Part shown: positions 1-8,967 of the stretch, piece after piece
How the letters are laid out: each line of letters starts with the position of its first letter
Numbering within the stretch: the first letter of the stretch is position 1
Assembly (NCBI GenBank): GCA_944387435.1
Contig: CALXEW010000001.1
Location: forward strand, 62,001 to 126,000
Source: an uncultured Clostridia bacterium
GTDB taxonomy: Bacteria; Bacillota; Clostridia; TANB77; CAG-508
Reading direction: 5' to 3'
DNA length: 64,000 nucleotides
The notes under the pieces: model-generated
The model's input: the letters and a program-made list of their open reading frames with translations, nothing else
Told to the model about the DNA's origin: nothing
The model's database searches: none
Program-made: the position numbers and the translations under genes

Positions 1-144
1 TTAAATACTCCGATTATAGAAATATTAGGCATAAAATTATATTTAGATGACCTTATTATTATTGGTTTATTGTTTTTCCTTTATAAAGAAGATGTTCAAG
101 ATGAAATCTTGTTTGGCATTCTTCTACTGTTATTATTAAGTTAA
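1..144 (+). CDS. C-terminal end of a small hydrophobic protein (partial)
   Basis: Frame 1 is open from the first base to a TAA at 142-144, giving 47 residues with no start inside the window, so the gene begins to the left. The visible part has a short charged stretch (LYKEDVQDEI) between hydrophobic runs and ends in a leucine tract. Small proteins with this kind of D/E-flanked leucine-rich tail are frequent hypothetical proteins in Clostridia, but I cannot assign a function. It runs convergently into minC, whose stop codon directly follows. Confidence 0.55.
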   Translation, partial: LNTPIIEILGIKLYLDDLIIIGLLFFLYKEDVQDEILFGILLLLLLS

Positions 145-759
145 TTAATCTATTATTATTTTATCTTCTATAACACTAAGATACGCTTGCTTATGCAATG
201 GCTCCTCGTCTCTATTAATTTCTTTTACTATATTTGCAATTCTAACTTGCACAGCATCAAAAAGTCCAGATGCAATAATTGCTTGTTTATTCCCTTTTGC
301 TCCTGCATGTGCTAACCCTCTTAATGCTCCTAATACTACAATATTATCAGAAGCTACAACTTCTGCTCCAGAATTTACATCTCCTAAAATCACTAAGCTT
401 CCTTCGACTTCCATTCTTTGTCCAGACCTTAATGAGCCTCTGTGGAATTTTGTCTCTGACATTGCTATTTCTTTATCAAAAGTTCTTTTAATACTAGAAA
501 GCCCTAAGCTTTTTGGCATATCAAAATCTATCTCAACATCTATTTTTCCTTTTATTATATCTTGTATTTGGTCAATTTCTTTATTTTTCAATATCTTTCC
601 AGTTACCCTTATTGGTGTCTTTTCATCCTTGTATAATTTTCTTAACTCAGGTAATTTCTTTTTTAATACTGTAATTATTTGTTCTTGTTCTGCATTTTCA
701 TCTAGTTTAATTACTATTTCGTCTTTTCTTAAATTAACACTTACATAATTATTTTTCAT
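145..759 (-). CDS. minC: septum site-determining protein MinC
   Basis: MinC is the FtsZ antagonist that, with MinD, blocks division near the poles. The 204-residue product has a poorly conserved N-terminal domain (about 1-100) and the beta-helical C-terminal dimerisation and MinD-binding domain (about 108-204), with the typical RSGQ (111-114), GDVNSGAEV (126-134) and GALRGLAHAG (144-153) signatures. A longer reading from GTG at 780 is possible, but a GGAAGG Shine-Dalgarno at 768-773 lies 8 nt before the ATG at 759, so I place the start there. It has its own promoter and is separated from mrdA by a terminator. minD and minE, which usually follow in Clostridia, are not here; a convergent gene lies downstream instead. 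Confidence 0.9.
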   Translation of the reverse strand: MKNNYVSVNLRKDEIVIKLDENAEQEQIITVLKKKLPELRKLYKDEKTPIRVTGKILKNKEIDQIQDIIKGKIDVEIDFDMPKSLGLSSIKRTFDKEIAMSETKFHRGSLRSGQRMEVEGSLVILGDVNSGAEVVASDNIVVLGALRGLAHAGAKGNKQAIIASGLFDAVQVRIANIVKEINRDEEPLHKQAYLSVIEDKIIID

Positions 760-793
760 TTTTACATCCTTCCAATTCACATTTTACATTTAA

Positions 794-822
794 AATATAA
801 TATAGAAATCATCTATTGTCAA
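794..822 (-). promoter_or_regulatory. sigma-A-type promoter for minC
   Basis: On the minus strand, TTGACA (817-822) is followed after exactly 17 bp by TATATT (794-799), 35 nt upstream of the minC ATG. This is a near-consensus vegetative promoter, so minC can be transcribed independently of the mre/mrdA block. Confidence 0.6.
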
Positions 823-861
823 TATTCACATTATATTTTATACATTTATAAATTTTATAAC

Positions 862-890
862 AAAACTCTAGCGATATTGGCTAGAGTTTT
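862..890 (-). terminator. terminator downstream of mrdA
   Basis: AAAACTCTAGC pairs perfectly with GCTAGAGTTTT around a 7-nt loop, a few bases after the mrdA stop codon. The stem ends in a T run on either strand. It closes the mre-mrdA transcription unit before minC. Confidence 0.8.
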
Positions 891-896
891 CCTATA

Positions 897-3020
897 TTAA
901 TTCATTATTTGAACATAAGGTTCTGCTGTCATATCTTCTTCAATTGTTTCTACATTCATTCCGAAATATTCTTCCATTATATCTCTTACAACTTCTGCTG
1001 TATAATTTCCATGTCCACCATTTTCTACTATAACTACAATCGCTATTTCTGGATTTTCAAATGGTGCAAATCCTACAAACCAAGCATTAACTTTGTTTCC
1101 AGCCTCCGCTGAACCTGTTTTTCCTCCTACTGTTACATCAAAATCTCTAAATCTAACATATGCTGTACCTGAACTATCTTGTGTAACAGATTCCATACCT
1201 GCAAGCACCGCGTCTATATACTCTTGGTTTATATCAATCTCTTCTACTGTTTCTTCTTCTATTCCTAATTTTTGATTTACAAAGTTTCTAATTTCTTCTT
1301 CTGACACTTCTGATCCATCTGCATTTCTAATAGTTCTTACTATTGTTGGTTGTATTCTATTTCCTCCATTCGCTAATATGCTAATATATCTTGCCATTTG
1401 TACAGGACTAAATGAATTATCATTCTGACCTATAGCTGCTTGTAATGTATCTGCTGCATACCAATTTGGATCATCATTTGCATGTAATTCTGCTTTTGTT
1501 TCTTTACTTGCAACAGAACCTGATGTCTCACTTGGTAACTCAACTCCGGTTTTACTTCCTAAACCAAAATACCTTGCAAACTTAGCCAAAGTATCTATTC
1601 CCATTCTATCTGCTGTTTCATAAAAGAAATAGTTACAAGACCTTTCTATTGCTTGTGATACATTAAGCCATCCATGACCTCTTCTATAATCAGTATAATA
1701 CCAACAAACTGGCTGATAATCCCTATATTTTGTATATCTTCCTGTATCGTTTATTCTTGTATTTAAGTCTATAGCTCCTGATTCTAATCCTGCTATCGCT
1801 GTTACCATTTTAAACGTTGACCCTGGTGAATATGCATTTTGTACAGCCTTATTTACTAGTGGATGTGCTGTATCATTATTATAATTATTCCAATTTTCAG
1901 TACTTATTCCTCCTACAAAGTCAGCTGGATTGTATGTTGGATAACTTGCCATTGCAAGTATTTCACCAGTATTTACATTCATAACAACACAAGCTCCAGC
2001 ATTAGTATCAAATCTTTGTCCGAATCCACCACTTGCTATTTTTTGAATATTTGCTGCTAATGCATCTTCCGTAACTTTTTGAAGGTTAGCATCTATTGTA
2101 AGTACAACGTCAGAACCTGATATTGCTTCTTCTGAAATATATTCTGCTGTTGTTGTTCCATCAACAGCCATATCTATCTGTCTTGTTCCATTTTTCCCTT
2201 TTAAATACTCTTCAAATACATACTCTATACCAGTTTTTCCAATAATATCATTTTGACTATATGTATCTTTTCTTGTTTCGTATTCTTCACTACTTATTTG
2301 TGAAGCATAACCTAAAATATGTGCTGCAAGTGTTCCTGAAGTATATTCTCTTACAGGCTTTACAGAGATATTTATTCCAGCAAATTTGTCTGCACTTTCA
2401 CTAAATTCTGCCACTGCTTCTCTTGGAATATTATCAGCTATTGTAATAGACCTCGTGCTACTATATCCCTCAATAGATATTTGATATCTAATAGCAATTA
2501 TTTTCCTTATTTCCTCAATATTAGTTGTATTTGTTATCTCATACTCCTTCACAAATTCATTAAAAGCCGCCTCTGCACTTATATTTTCGTCTAAGTCATT
2601 TTCTTCTTTCCATTCTGCCAATTCCTCGTCAGATATTGTGAAAGTATATGGATTAATACTAATCGGAAAAGAATCTGGATAAGAAGCTCCATATTTTTCA
2701 AGAACTTGTATCATATTCAAAATAGAAATATTAAGCTGGTTATCATCTATTTTCGTTTGATACATTTCTAATGAAAACTGCATATCAGAACTAACTAGTG
2801 TTGCTCCTGTTCTATCCAAAATATCCCCTCTTGCTGCTTCTAAAGTACTTTCTCTTGTAAGCCTTGTATTCGATTGTTCTCTATATTCTGCACCATGTAC
2901 TATTTGAAGGCTAAATAGTCTGACAATTAATATTATTCCTATAATATAAACAACAACTGTTAACAAATTAAATCTAAGATTTATGTTAGCTTTTTTAGGA
3001 GTTTTATTTCTTCTTATCAA
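897..3020 (-). CDS. mrdA: penicillin-binding protein 2 (elongation transpeptidase)
   Basis: Class B penicillin-binding protein that cross-links peptidoglycan during sidewall elongation with MreBCD and RodA. The 707-residue protein has one N-terminal membrane anchor (about 20-38), a dimerisation/pedestal domain with the ARGDILDR motif (63-70), and a transpeptidase domain with all three catalytic motifs: STFK (Ser401, Lys404), SCN (461-463) and KTG (634-636). The start is TTG at 3020, supported by an AAGAAGG Shine-Dalgarno just upstream. It follows mreD by 28 nt and ends the mre operon at a strong terminator. Length and motifs are normal for the family. Confidence 0.93.
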   Translation of the reverse strand: MIRRNKTPKKANINLRFNLLTVVVYIIGIILIVRLFSLQIVHGAEYREQSNTRLTRESTLEAARGDILDRTGATLVSSDMQFSLEMYQTKIDDNQLNISILNMIQVLEKYGASYPDSFPISINPYTFTISDEELAEWKEENDLDENISAEAAFNEFVKEYEITNTTNIEEIRKIIAIRYQISIEGYSSTRSITIADNIPREAVAEFSESADKFAGINISVKPVREYTSGTLAAHILGYASQISSEEYETRKDTYSQNDIIGKTGIEYVFEEYLKGKNGTRQIDMAVDGTTTAEYISEEAISGSDVVLTIDANLQKVTEDALAANIQKIASGGFGQRFDTNAGACVVMNVNTGEILAMASYPTYNPADFVGGISTENWNNYNNDTAHPLVNKAVQNAYSPGSTFKMVTAIAGLESGAIDLNTRINDTGRYTKYRDYQPVCWYYTDYRRGHGWLNVSQAIERSCNYFFYETADRMGIDTLAKFARYFGLGSKTGVELPSETSGSVASKETKAELHANDDPNWYAADTLQAAIGQNDNSFSPVQMARYISILANGGNRIQPTIVRTIRNADGSEVSEEEIRNFVNQKLGIEEETVEEIDINQEYIDAVLAGMESVTQDSSGTAYVRFRDFDVTVGGKTGSAEAGNKVNAWFVGFAPFENPEIAIVVIVENGGHGNYTAEVVRDIMEEYFGMNVETIEEDMTAEPYVQIMN

Positions 3021-3048
3021 ACTATCACCTTCTTTTTTTTATTACTTT

Positions 3049-3483
3049 TTAAAAATACCTAGTTAAAATCTTATTTCCTTTATATTCATTTTCTATATAA
3101 TATCCTGCTTTTTGTATAAGTGGATATAATATAATAGTTAAAATCAAATTATATACAATCTCAATTGCAAGTATAATTAAAAAACTTACTATTTCAACAT
3201 TAATTGTTAAAAACATATAATCTAGTAAATAATTTAAAACTTCTACTAAAAAAGTAGAACCAAATACCATTAGCATTATAGTCATTCTACTATCTTTTGA
3301 AAAGTTTTTATCAAATACTCCTGCTAAAAAACCAACTAATCCTAATGTAACAGCATTAATACCTACTTGTGTCCCGAGTAATAAATCTAGCATTAATCCT
3401 ACTGCTACCCCATAGATTGTCCCAACTGTTCTGCTTGCAAATAAACCAATAAATAATACATATATAACAAATATGTTTGGCAT
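3049..3483 (-). CDS. mreD: rod shape-determining protein MreD, main part (5' end out of frame)
   Basis: Integral membrane partner of MreC and MreB in the elongasome. The 144 residues contain hydrophobic segments typical of MreD. The ATG at 3483 is probably not the natural start: the same frame remains open upstream to a TAG at 3547-3549 and encodes the expected MreD N-terminal region (SNFFTWFNIAGVMPN). The remaining N-terminus, with a good ribosome site right after mreC, lies in another frame (3515-3583). Removing one base near 3544 joins both parts into a protein of normal length (about 168 residues). I read this as one gene with a single-base frameshift, either a sequence error or a real mutation. 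Confidence 0.85.
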   Translation of the reverse strand: MPNIFVIYVLFIGLFASRTVGTIYGVAVGLMLDLLLGTQVGINAVTLGLVGFLAGVFDKNFSKDSRMTIMLMVFGSTFLVEVLNYLLDYMFLTINVEIVSFLIILAIEIVYNLILTIILYPLIQKAGYYIENEYKGNKILTRYF

Positions 3484-3514
3484 AACACCTGCAATATTAA
3501 ACCATGTAAAGAAG

Positions 3515-3583
3515 TTAGATTGAAGATAATATATAATTAATCCGTACTAAAACCAAAACTATATTTATAATTAGTTTTTTCAA
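3515..3583 (-). pseudogene. mreD: frameshifted N-terminal fragment of mreD
   Basis: A TTG at 3583, preceded by AGAGGTG 13 nt after the mreC stop, opens a hydrophobic 22-residue reading frame (LKKLIINIVLVLV then out of frame) that stops at 3515-3517. It looks like the first membrane segment of MreD. Deleting the C of GTACGG (3544) gives LVLVGLIIYYLQSNFF and continues straight into the downstream MreD frame. Confidence 0.7.
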
Positions 3584-3596
3584 TTAATTCACCTCT

Positions 3597-4412
3597 TTAT
3601 TGATTTGTAATTACAAGTACTGTATCTAATTTATCAAAATCTACTGCTGTATCAATTACTGCATATCTATCTGTTATATTCTGAGTATTCTCTACACTCC
3701 TTACTGTTCCCACATGTATACCTTTTGGATAAATTCCTCCAAGGCCTGAAGTCTCAACACTATCTCCTTGAATAACATTAGCATCTGTTGGTATATACAT
3801 TCCTCTTAATGTAGAATTTTCTTCCAACGTTCCTTTACATACTATACTATCACTCGTTGTACTCATTATACAACTAACAGAACTTCCTGTGTCTATAATC
3901 GTTTGTACTTTTGCTGTATTATTAGTTACGGAAATCACATGTCCAACTAAACCTTGATCTCCAATTACAGTCATGTTTTCCTCTACTCCATCATCACTGC
4001 CTATATTTATCACTATTGTTTTTGAATAATTACTTATTTCTTTGTTTATAACATATCCCGGAACTGTAGTATATTCTCCATATTTTTCACTTAAGTTTAA
4101 GTACTCTTGCAATGTTTCATTTTGAGTCTTTATACTTTCAAGTTCCCTTAATGATTGTTCCAATTCACTATTTCTTTGTCTTAATTCTTCATTTTCTTCT
4201 TGTAAATTATTTATATCTGTAAAAAATGTACTATTTCCACTTAATTTATTTTTTAAATATGTTAAACCATTTTGTATAGGCATAACTAAATTAGTTGCAG
4301 CATTTTCAAAAAAACTACTATTATTTTCTCCATTTGAAAATATCACAATTAAAATTAAAATTATAATAGTAATAATAATTCCTATAATTCCACTTTTTTT
4401 ATTTCTATACAT
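3597..4412 (-). CDS. mreC: rod shape-determining protein MreC
   Basis: Bitopic scaffold protein of the elongation machinery that links cytoplasmic MreB to extracellular penicillin-binding proteins. The 271-residue product has a short cytoplasmic tail, a transmembrane helix (about 9-25), a coiled coil rich in L, E and Q (about 62-105), and the two beta-barrel-like MreC domains, including IGSDDGVEENMTVIG in the first. Length is normal. It sits between mreB (16 nt upstream) and mreD (frameshifted), in the standard mreBCD order. Confidence 0.92.
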   Translation of the reverse strand: MYRNKKSGIIGIIITIIILILIVIFSNGENNSSFFENAATNLVMPIQNGLTYLKNKLSGNSTFFTDINNLQEENEELRQRNSELEQSLRELESIKTQNETLQEYLNLSEKYGEYTTVPGYVINKEISNYSKTIVINIGSDDGVEENMTVIGDQGLVGHVISVTNNTAKVQTIIDTGSSVSCIMSTTSDSIVCKGTLEENSTLRGMYIPTDANVIQGDSVETSGLGGIYPKGIHVGTVRSVENTQNITDRYAVIDTAVDFDKLDTVLVITNQ

Positions 4413-4428
4413 TTTTTACTCCTCGTTT

Positions 4429-5463
4429 TTATCTTCTATTATTTCTCGCATTAACAAGAACTCTCCCCAAACGCTCTATATCCTCCAAAGTCTTTCCAGC
4501 ACCTCTAACCACACAATCTAATGGTTCATCAGCTACATAAACTGGCATCCCTGTTTCTTTACTTATTAATTTATCCAAATTCTTAATTAATGCTCCTCCT
4601 CCCGCTAGAACTATACCTTTTTCCATAATATCTGCTGCAAGTTCTGGTGGAGTCTTTTCTAATGTCATCTTTATTATTTCTACTATTTTTGCAATTGATT
4701 CCTTCATTGCCTCTTCTACTTGTGCTGATGTAATTGTTACATTCTTTGGTAAACCTGTACTTAAATCTCTTCCTCTGATTTCCATAGATATTTCAGTCAT
4801 AAGTGGCATTGCGCAACCTAAACCAATCTTTATTTGTTCTGCTGTTGTATCTCCTATTGCTAAATTTAACTCACGTTTAATATAATTTACTATATCTTCA
4901 TCAAGTTCATCTCCAGCAATTCTTAGAGAATGGCTTACAACTATTCCCCCAAGAGAAATAACAGCTACCTCTGTTGTTCCTCCTCCAATGTCAACAATAA
5001 TACTTCCACTTGGTTCTCCAACATCTAAAGAAGCACCTATCGCTGCCGCCATCGGTTCTTCTATTAAATATACTTCCCTTGCACCTGCCTGTATAACTGC
5101 CTCTTCTACAGCTCTTTCTTCTACTTCAGTTATTCCTGATGGCACACCAACAACTACTCTTGGCTTTCCTATATTATATCTTTTTCCTACTTTTGCAATT
5201 ATATTCTTTAACATTAATTGCGTAGCTGTAAAATCAGCTATAACTCCATCTTTCATTGGTCTTACAGCTCTTATTTGTTCTGGCGTTCTCCCTAACATTT
5301 CCTTTGCCTCTGTTCCTGTTGCTACAATATTTCCTGTCTTCCTATTAATTGCTACAACAGAAGGCTCTTTTAGAACAATCCCCTTTCCTTTTAAGGTTAC
5401 TAAAAGATTAGCTGTTCCTAAATCAATCCCAATATCTTTTGATCCAAATGTAAATAATTTCAT
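4429..5463 (-). CDS. mreB: cell shape-determining actin homolog MreB
   Basis: Actin-like ATPase that forms membrane-associated filaments directing sidewall synthesis. The 344-residue protein begins with [17 protein letters not shown], the phosphate-1 loop of the actin/Hsp70 fold, followed by the phosphate-2 loop [12 protein letters not shown] and the adenosine motif LAGGGALI. Residues and length are those of a normal MreB. An AAGGAAC Shine-Dalgarno precedes the ATG. It is the first mre gene and follows radC by 22 nt, an arrangement widespread in Firmicutes. Confidence 0.96.
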   Translation of the reverse strand: MKLFTFGSKDIGIDLGTANLLVTLKGKGIVLKEPSVVAINRKTGNIVATGTEAKEMLGRTPEQIRAVRPMKDGVIADFTATQLMLKNIIAKVGKRYNIGKPRVVVGVPSGITEVEERAVEEAVIQAGAREVYLIEEPMAAAIGASLDVGEPSGSIIVDIGGGTTEVAVISLGGIVVSHSLRIAGDELDEDIVNYIKRELNLAIGDTTAEQIKIGLGCAMPLMTEISMEIRGRDLSTGLPKNVTITSAQVEEAMKESIAKIVEIIKMTLEKTPPELAADIMEKGIVLAGGGALIKNLDKLISKETGMPVYVADEPLDCVVRGAGKTLEDIERLGRVLVNARNNRR

Positions 5464-5485
5464 AATTTTAAGTTCCTTTCTTTAT

Positions 5486-6211
5486 TTAAGTTTTATTATT
5501 TATGCCCTTTTCATTCGTTTTTAATGCAATTTCTGTAAAGATACTTGTATATTTCATGTTTCCTATAATTATATGATCCATCATTTCTAACCCCATTTCT
5601 TGTGCGGCTTTATCCAGCTTGCCAGTAAATAATATGTCTATTTCACTTGGAGTTGCATCACCACTAGGATGATTATGTACTAATATAAATTTAGGTGCTT
5701 TCATTCTAATTGGCTCATATAAAATATCCTTTATAGGAACACTCACAAAATTGATTGTACCATTTGCTACATCTTCTATTTTCAATATTTCATTTTTATT
5801 GTTTAATACAACTACTTTTACAACTTCTTCTTTTTTAAATCTCATACTACTCATTAGCATTTTAGCCAAATCTTGTGGAAACTTTATGACCATTTTTTTA
5901 TAGTTTGATGTTTTAAACATTCTAACCGCAATCTCTCCTACTGCCTTTAACTGTATAGCTTTTACTTTCCCTATTCCTTTTTGTGTCATCAATTCTTGTA
6001 TAGTTAGTGTATTTAAATAATTTAAATTTTCAGCTGTTGTATTATTTAAACTAAGCAATTTCTGTGCTAGTTGCACAGCTGTTTTTTCTCTCGTTCCTGT
6101 TTTTATTATTATTGCAAGTAACTCTGCATCTGACAAAGCTTTTTCTCCATACATTTCTAATTTTTCGTATGGTCTTTCTAATTCTGGCAATTCTTTTATT
6201 TTCATAGACAA
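5486..6211 (-). CDS. radC: RadC family JAB-domain protein
   Basis: UPF0758/RadC proteins combine a helix-hairpin-helix region with a JAB1/MPN metalloprotease-like domain; the cellular role is unsettled despite the historical DNA-repair name. In the 241 residues, a helix-hairpin-helix segment (LMTQKGIGKVKAIQLKAV, about 74-91) precedes the JAB domain with the metal motif HNHPSGDATPSEID (179-192). The start may be TTG at 6211 (AAAGGA upstream) or ATG at 6205; the difference is two residues. The maf/radC/mreB neighbourhood is classical, though maf itself is absent here. Confidence 0.92.
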   Translation of the reverse strand: MSMKIKELPELERPYEKLEMYGEKALSDAELLAIIIKTGTREKTAVQLAQKLLSLNNTTAENLNYLNTLTIQELMTQKGIGKVKAIQLKAVGEIAVRMFKTSNYKKMVIKFPQDLAKMLMSSMRFKKEEVVKVVVLNNKNEILKIEDVANGTINFVSVPIKDILYEPIRMKAPKFILVHNHPSGDATPSEIDILFTGKLDKAAQEMGLEMMDHIIIGNMKYTSIFTEIALKTNEKGINNKT

Positions 6212-6265
6212 AATATATCAAATCCTTTCCTTTATTTGAATTCCCCTATATTTTGCCTTATATCC

Positions 6266-6523
6266 CTATAATTTTTTATAAATGAATACTGCAAGTATCA
6301 TTCCTATTATACTTGATATGTTGATTTTAAACATTAAACCAAATGTAATTTGTATTACACTTAAATCAAGCACTATAGGCTCATTTAGTCCAAAACTTTC
6401 CCCATAGGAAAGCCACCAAAGCCAGTCCACTCTAGATGCTAATTCTCCCAATAATCCACCTACTACTATCCCTGATAATATGAATACTAATAATACCCAT
6501 ATATTTTTTTCTTTTGTTGCCAT
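6266..6523 (-). CDS. DUF4321 family small membrane protein
   Basis: The 85-residue product has two predicted membrane segments (about 9-26 and 64-82) and a conserved-looking middle (FGLNEPIVLDLSVIQITFG) followed by KINISSIIGMILAVFIYKKL. This matches the DUF4321 family, which is commonly found beside radC and mreB in Firmicutes. A GGAGGG ribosome site precedes the ATG. No function is established; the location suggests a link to envelope or shape genes. It is the first gene of the leftward mre transcription unit. Confidence 0.8.
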   Translation of the reverse strand: MATKEKNIWVLLVFILSGIVVGGLLGELASRVDWLWWLSYGESFGLNEPIVLDLSVIQITFGLMFKINISSIIGMILAVFIYKKL

Positions 6524-6800
6524 TTCTATCCCTCCAAAACTCTCTTCCTCTTACGGATATTTATTTTTTACTACACGGGTATTATATCTTGAATTAGTAA
6601 ATTTTTCAAGTAAATACTCTTATTTTTTTCTTAATTTTACGTTTTTTATAATCAAGTTTATTGAAAATACAAAAACCTTATGTTATATTAATAAGAAATT
6701 CTAATTTTATTTAAAAATAATTACCAAAATTTATACATTTAAATATAATAATATTAGTAGTATAATAAAATTAATAGTTGTTTTAGGAGGTATTTACTTT

Positions 6801-7436
6801 ATGAAAATAGAAAAATTGACAGAGGATAAGATAAGAATAATTGTTAATCCTTCTGATTTAGAATTAGAAAATCTTGATATTAATTCAATAATGACCAAAG
6901 CTATAGAACGTCAAGGATTTTTTATACATATGTTAGAAAAAGCAAAAGATGAAGTTGGTTTTAATACAGATGGATGTAAATTACTGATTGAAGCATTTTC
7001 TTCTTCTGATGATATTTTAGTTTTTACTATTACCAAATATTCTGAAATCGAAAAAACTAAAAACATAGATTTAAACAAGAAACTCAAAGTTAAAAGGAAA
7101 TTTTTAAACATAAAAAATACAGAAGCTGTATACACATTTACAAGTTTTGATGAATTTTGTGACTTTTGTGAATGTATTAGCAAAGAATATAAATTTAATA
7201 TAAAAACTCTTTCTAAAAATACATATTTATATCTTTATAATAATATATATTATTTACTAATGAAAAATATTAATATAGAAGAATTAGCAAGAAAAAACTT
7301 CTATTCTATAGCTTCCGAATTTCTATCTCCTGCTCATTACTCTAATAATTTTGAGAGCAAACTTTTAGAACATGGTAAATTAATAATTAAAGGAAATTCA
7401 ATTGTTACTGGAATCAAATATTTTGTTAATAAATAA
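6801..7436 (+). CDS. mecA: MecA-like adaptor protein
   Basis: MecA adaptors deliver substrates such as ComK to the ClpCP protease. The 211-residue protein starts with the typical MKIEKLTEDKIRIIV and carries the N-terminal binding domain (about 1-80), a lysine-rich linker, and the C-terminal ClpC-binding domain (about 112-208, YTFTSFDEFCDFC onward). Length is close to the family norm. A strong AGGAGG precedes the ATG. It is a lone rightward gene between leftward transcription units and ends in a bidirectional terminator. The assignment rests on overall pattern; sequence divergence from Bacillus MecA is high. Confidence 0.8.
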   Translation: MKIEKLTEDKIRIIVNPSDLELENLDINSIMTKAIERQGFFIHMLEKAKDEVGFNTDGCKLLIEAFSSSDDILVFTITKYSEIEKTKNIDLNKKLKVKRKFLNIKNTEAVYTFTSFDEFCDFCECISKEYKFNIKTLSKNTYLYLYNNIYYLLMKNINIEELARKNFYSIASEFLSPAHYSNNFESKLLEHGKLIIKGNSIVTGIKYFVNK

Positions 7437-7466
7437 GCCGAATAATAATTATCCGGCTTATTTTAT
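7432..7466. terminator. bidirectional terminator between mecA and the M23 peptidase gene
   Basis: AATAAGCCG pairs with CGGCTTATT around a 13-nt AT-rich loop and is followed by TTTT. It sits between two convergent genes and can serve both. Confidence 0.8.
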
Positions 7467-7476
7467 ATGTATTTTT

Positions 7477-8496
7477 TTAATAAACATAATTTTGTGGATT
7501 ATATGCAACACCATTTACTCTTACCTCTAAATGTAAATGAGGTCCTGTTGAGTTTCCGGTAGAACCTACTGCAGCAATAGTATCTCCTTGTGATACTTGT
7601 GTTCCTACTCCCATATATAATTTACTACAGTGTGCATAATATGTTTGAACACCATTTCCATGACTTATTACTATCATATTTCCATATGAGCCTTTGTATC
7701 CTGAAAAAGTAACTGTCCCTGAAGCTGCCGCTTTAATCGGTGTTCCGGAAGGTGCTGAAATATCTAGTCCTGTATGTGATGACCTTCTAATGCTACTTGA
7801 TGCACCAAATCTAGAGGTTATTACTCCTGAAATAGGTTTTATTAGACTTATTCCGATGTTTGCTTTTGCACTAGATGTTGTTCCTTTTGTATTTACCGAA
7901 CCACTCGCTACATATTTTGTGGTTCCTCTAGTAGTTGAAGCTACTGCTACTGGTTTCGGTGCCTCCACATATAATTTTGATACAGCCTCCTCCGATGTTA
8001 TTAATTCTTTTAGTTCTGTTTCATATTTTTCTACAATTGCAATCTTTTCTACATTAGAACTATTTTTAGATTTCAAATCGCTTACTACTTTTTCTGCATC
8101 TTCAAATGTTCCTACATATGCTTTTTCTTCTTGATTATCAGTTATTGCATAATATCTATAATATGTAACTCCTGAGCTTTTTATTTTATCAAATATCTCA
8201 TCATCATTTGTCACAATATTTTTCTTTAATAAACAAAGTTTATATTCTGGTAGTTTTTCTACTTGAACAAATGCCACATTTGAATTCGTTCCATCTCCAT
8301 TATCAACATAGTCATTTATTCTATGTTGTAATCCAGATCTATCCTCTGTGTATCCTACCTGCTCACCATTTATAAAAACACTATATGTTGGCTTATATAA
8401 AAAAGCTATTGTTCCTATGATTAAAAAAGCTGCTATGACAAAAAGAATTATAAATTTAATTCCTCTTCTAGTATGTATCAACACTTTTTTTAACAT
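7477..8496 (-). CDS. membrane-anchored M23 (LytM-type) peptidoglycan endopeptidase
   Basis: Zinc endopeptidase or LytM-like regulator acting on the cell wall. The 339-residue protein has an N-terminal membrane anchor (about 13-31), a long extracellular linker with a Ser/Thr-rich stretch, and a C-terminal M23 domain. Its metal and catalytic motifs are HTGLD (241-245) and HLHLE (320-324), with a further His in YYAHC. A longer reading from 8568 exists, but AAAGGAG (8506-8512) sits at correct spacing before the ATG at 8496, and a promoter overlaps the longer reading. In a spore former it could act in vegetative growth or in the spore (SpoIIQ-like); it is not clearly SpoIIQ. Confidence 0.85.
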   Translation of the reverse strand: MLKKVLIHTRRGIKFIILFVIAAFLIIGTIAFLYKPTYSVFINGEQVGYTEDRSGLQHRINDYVDNGDGTNSNVAFVQVEKLPEYKLCLLKKNIVTNDDEIFDKIKSSGVTYYRYYAITDNQEEKAYVGTFEDAEKVVSDLKSKNSSNVEKIAIVEKYETELKELITSEEAVSKLYVEAPKPVAVASTTRGTTKYVASGSVNTKGTTSSAKANIGISLIKPISGVITSRFGASSSIRRSSHTGLDISAPSGTPIKAAASGTVTFSGYKGSYGNMIVISHGNGVQTYYAHCSKLYMGVGTQVSQGDTIAAVGSTGNSTGPHLHLEVRVNGVAYNPQNYVY

Positions 8497-8539
8497 TAAT
8501 ATTCTCTCCTTTGTACATTTTATCCTATTATTCATTGTA

Positions 8540-8568
8540 ATCATATTGTAATATTTCTTTTTTTGCAA
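8540..8568 (-). promoter_or_regulatory. promoter for the M23 peptidase gene
   Basis: Minus-strand TTGCAA (8563-8568), 17-bp spacer, TATGAT (8540-8545), 44 nt before the chosen ATG. Its position inside the longer reading frame argues against the upstream start. Confidence 0.45.
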
Positions 8569-8677
8569 AGAGATTCTATCTTAAATTTCCGTAGATTTTC
8601 TTCTATTTCTTCTTTTTATCTCTTTTTTGTTCGTTTTATCTCGTTTTTTCTTTTTTCTTAATTTAGTAAAAATATAG

Positions 8678-8702
8678 CCGTATGAGATTTAATCTCATAC
8701 GG
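8678..8702 (-). terminator. terminator downstream of the CotF-like gene pair
   Basis: CCGTATGAGAT pairs with the matching AATCTCATACGG arm in a perfect 11-bp hairpin, followed on the minus strand by a T-rich tract. It lies just past the stop codon at 8707. Confidence 0.75.
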
Positions 8703-8706
8703 TACT

Positions 8707-8952
8707 TTATCCTTGCATTTCTGTTTTAACTGTATTTATCTCTGTTATCGTAGCTTTTTGAGCTGGTATATAATAACCTTTACTCTGTGCTACTTTAAAT
8801 AATTCATATTGAAAACTCTCATCATTATTTCTTATTTGTTGAAATGTTTGTCTTAACCCAATATTTTCACATTCCGAAATAGCAGTTTGATATGCTGTTA
8901 AATCAGACTTTACCCCTGCTAAAATATCATTTACCATTACTTTTTCGTCCAT
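8707..8952 (-). CDS. CotF-like spore coat protein
   Basis: The 81 residues read as one all-helical Coat F domain: an N-terminal MVNDILAGVKSDLTAYQTAIS helix region, then LRQTFQQIRNNDESFQYELFKVAQSKGYYIPAQ. Coat F proteins resemble a ferritin-like helical fold and are found in spore coats and in related vegetative proteins. A GGAGG site precedes the ATG. It is 15 nt downstream of a second, related small gene, with which it forms a two-gene unit. Confidence 0.75.
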   Translation of the reverse strand: MDEKVMVNDILAGVKSDLTAYQTAISECENIGLRQTFQQIRNNDESFQYELFKVAQSKGYYIPAQKATITEINTVKTEMQG

Positions 8953-8967
8953 GTTCTTTCCTCCTTT

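Noticed and set aside
145-780. longer MinC start at GTG 780
   Set aside because: No ribosome site before it, whereas GGAAGG precedes ATG 759 at correct spacing.
4988-5524. 178-residue plus-strand frame opposite mreB and the end of radC
   Set aside because: It lies antisense to well-conserved genes and shows no family pattern; its composition is that of a shadow frame.
7694-8134. 146-residue plus-strand frame opposite the M23 peptidase
   Set aside because: Antisense shadow of a clear peptidase gene; no ribosome site at its start.
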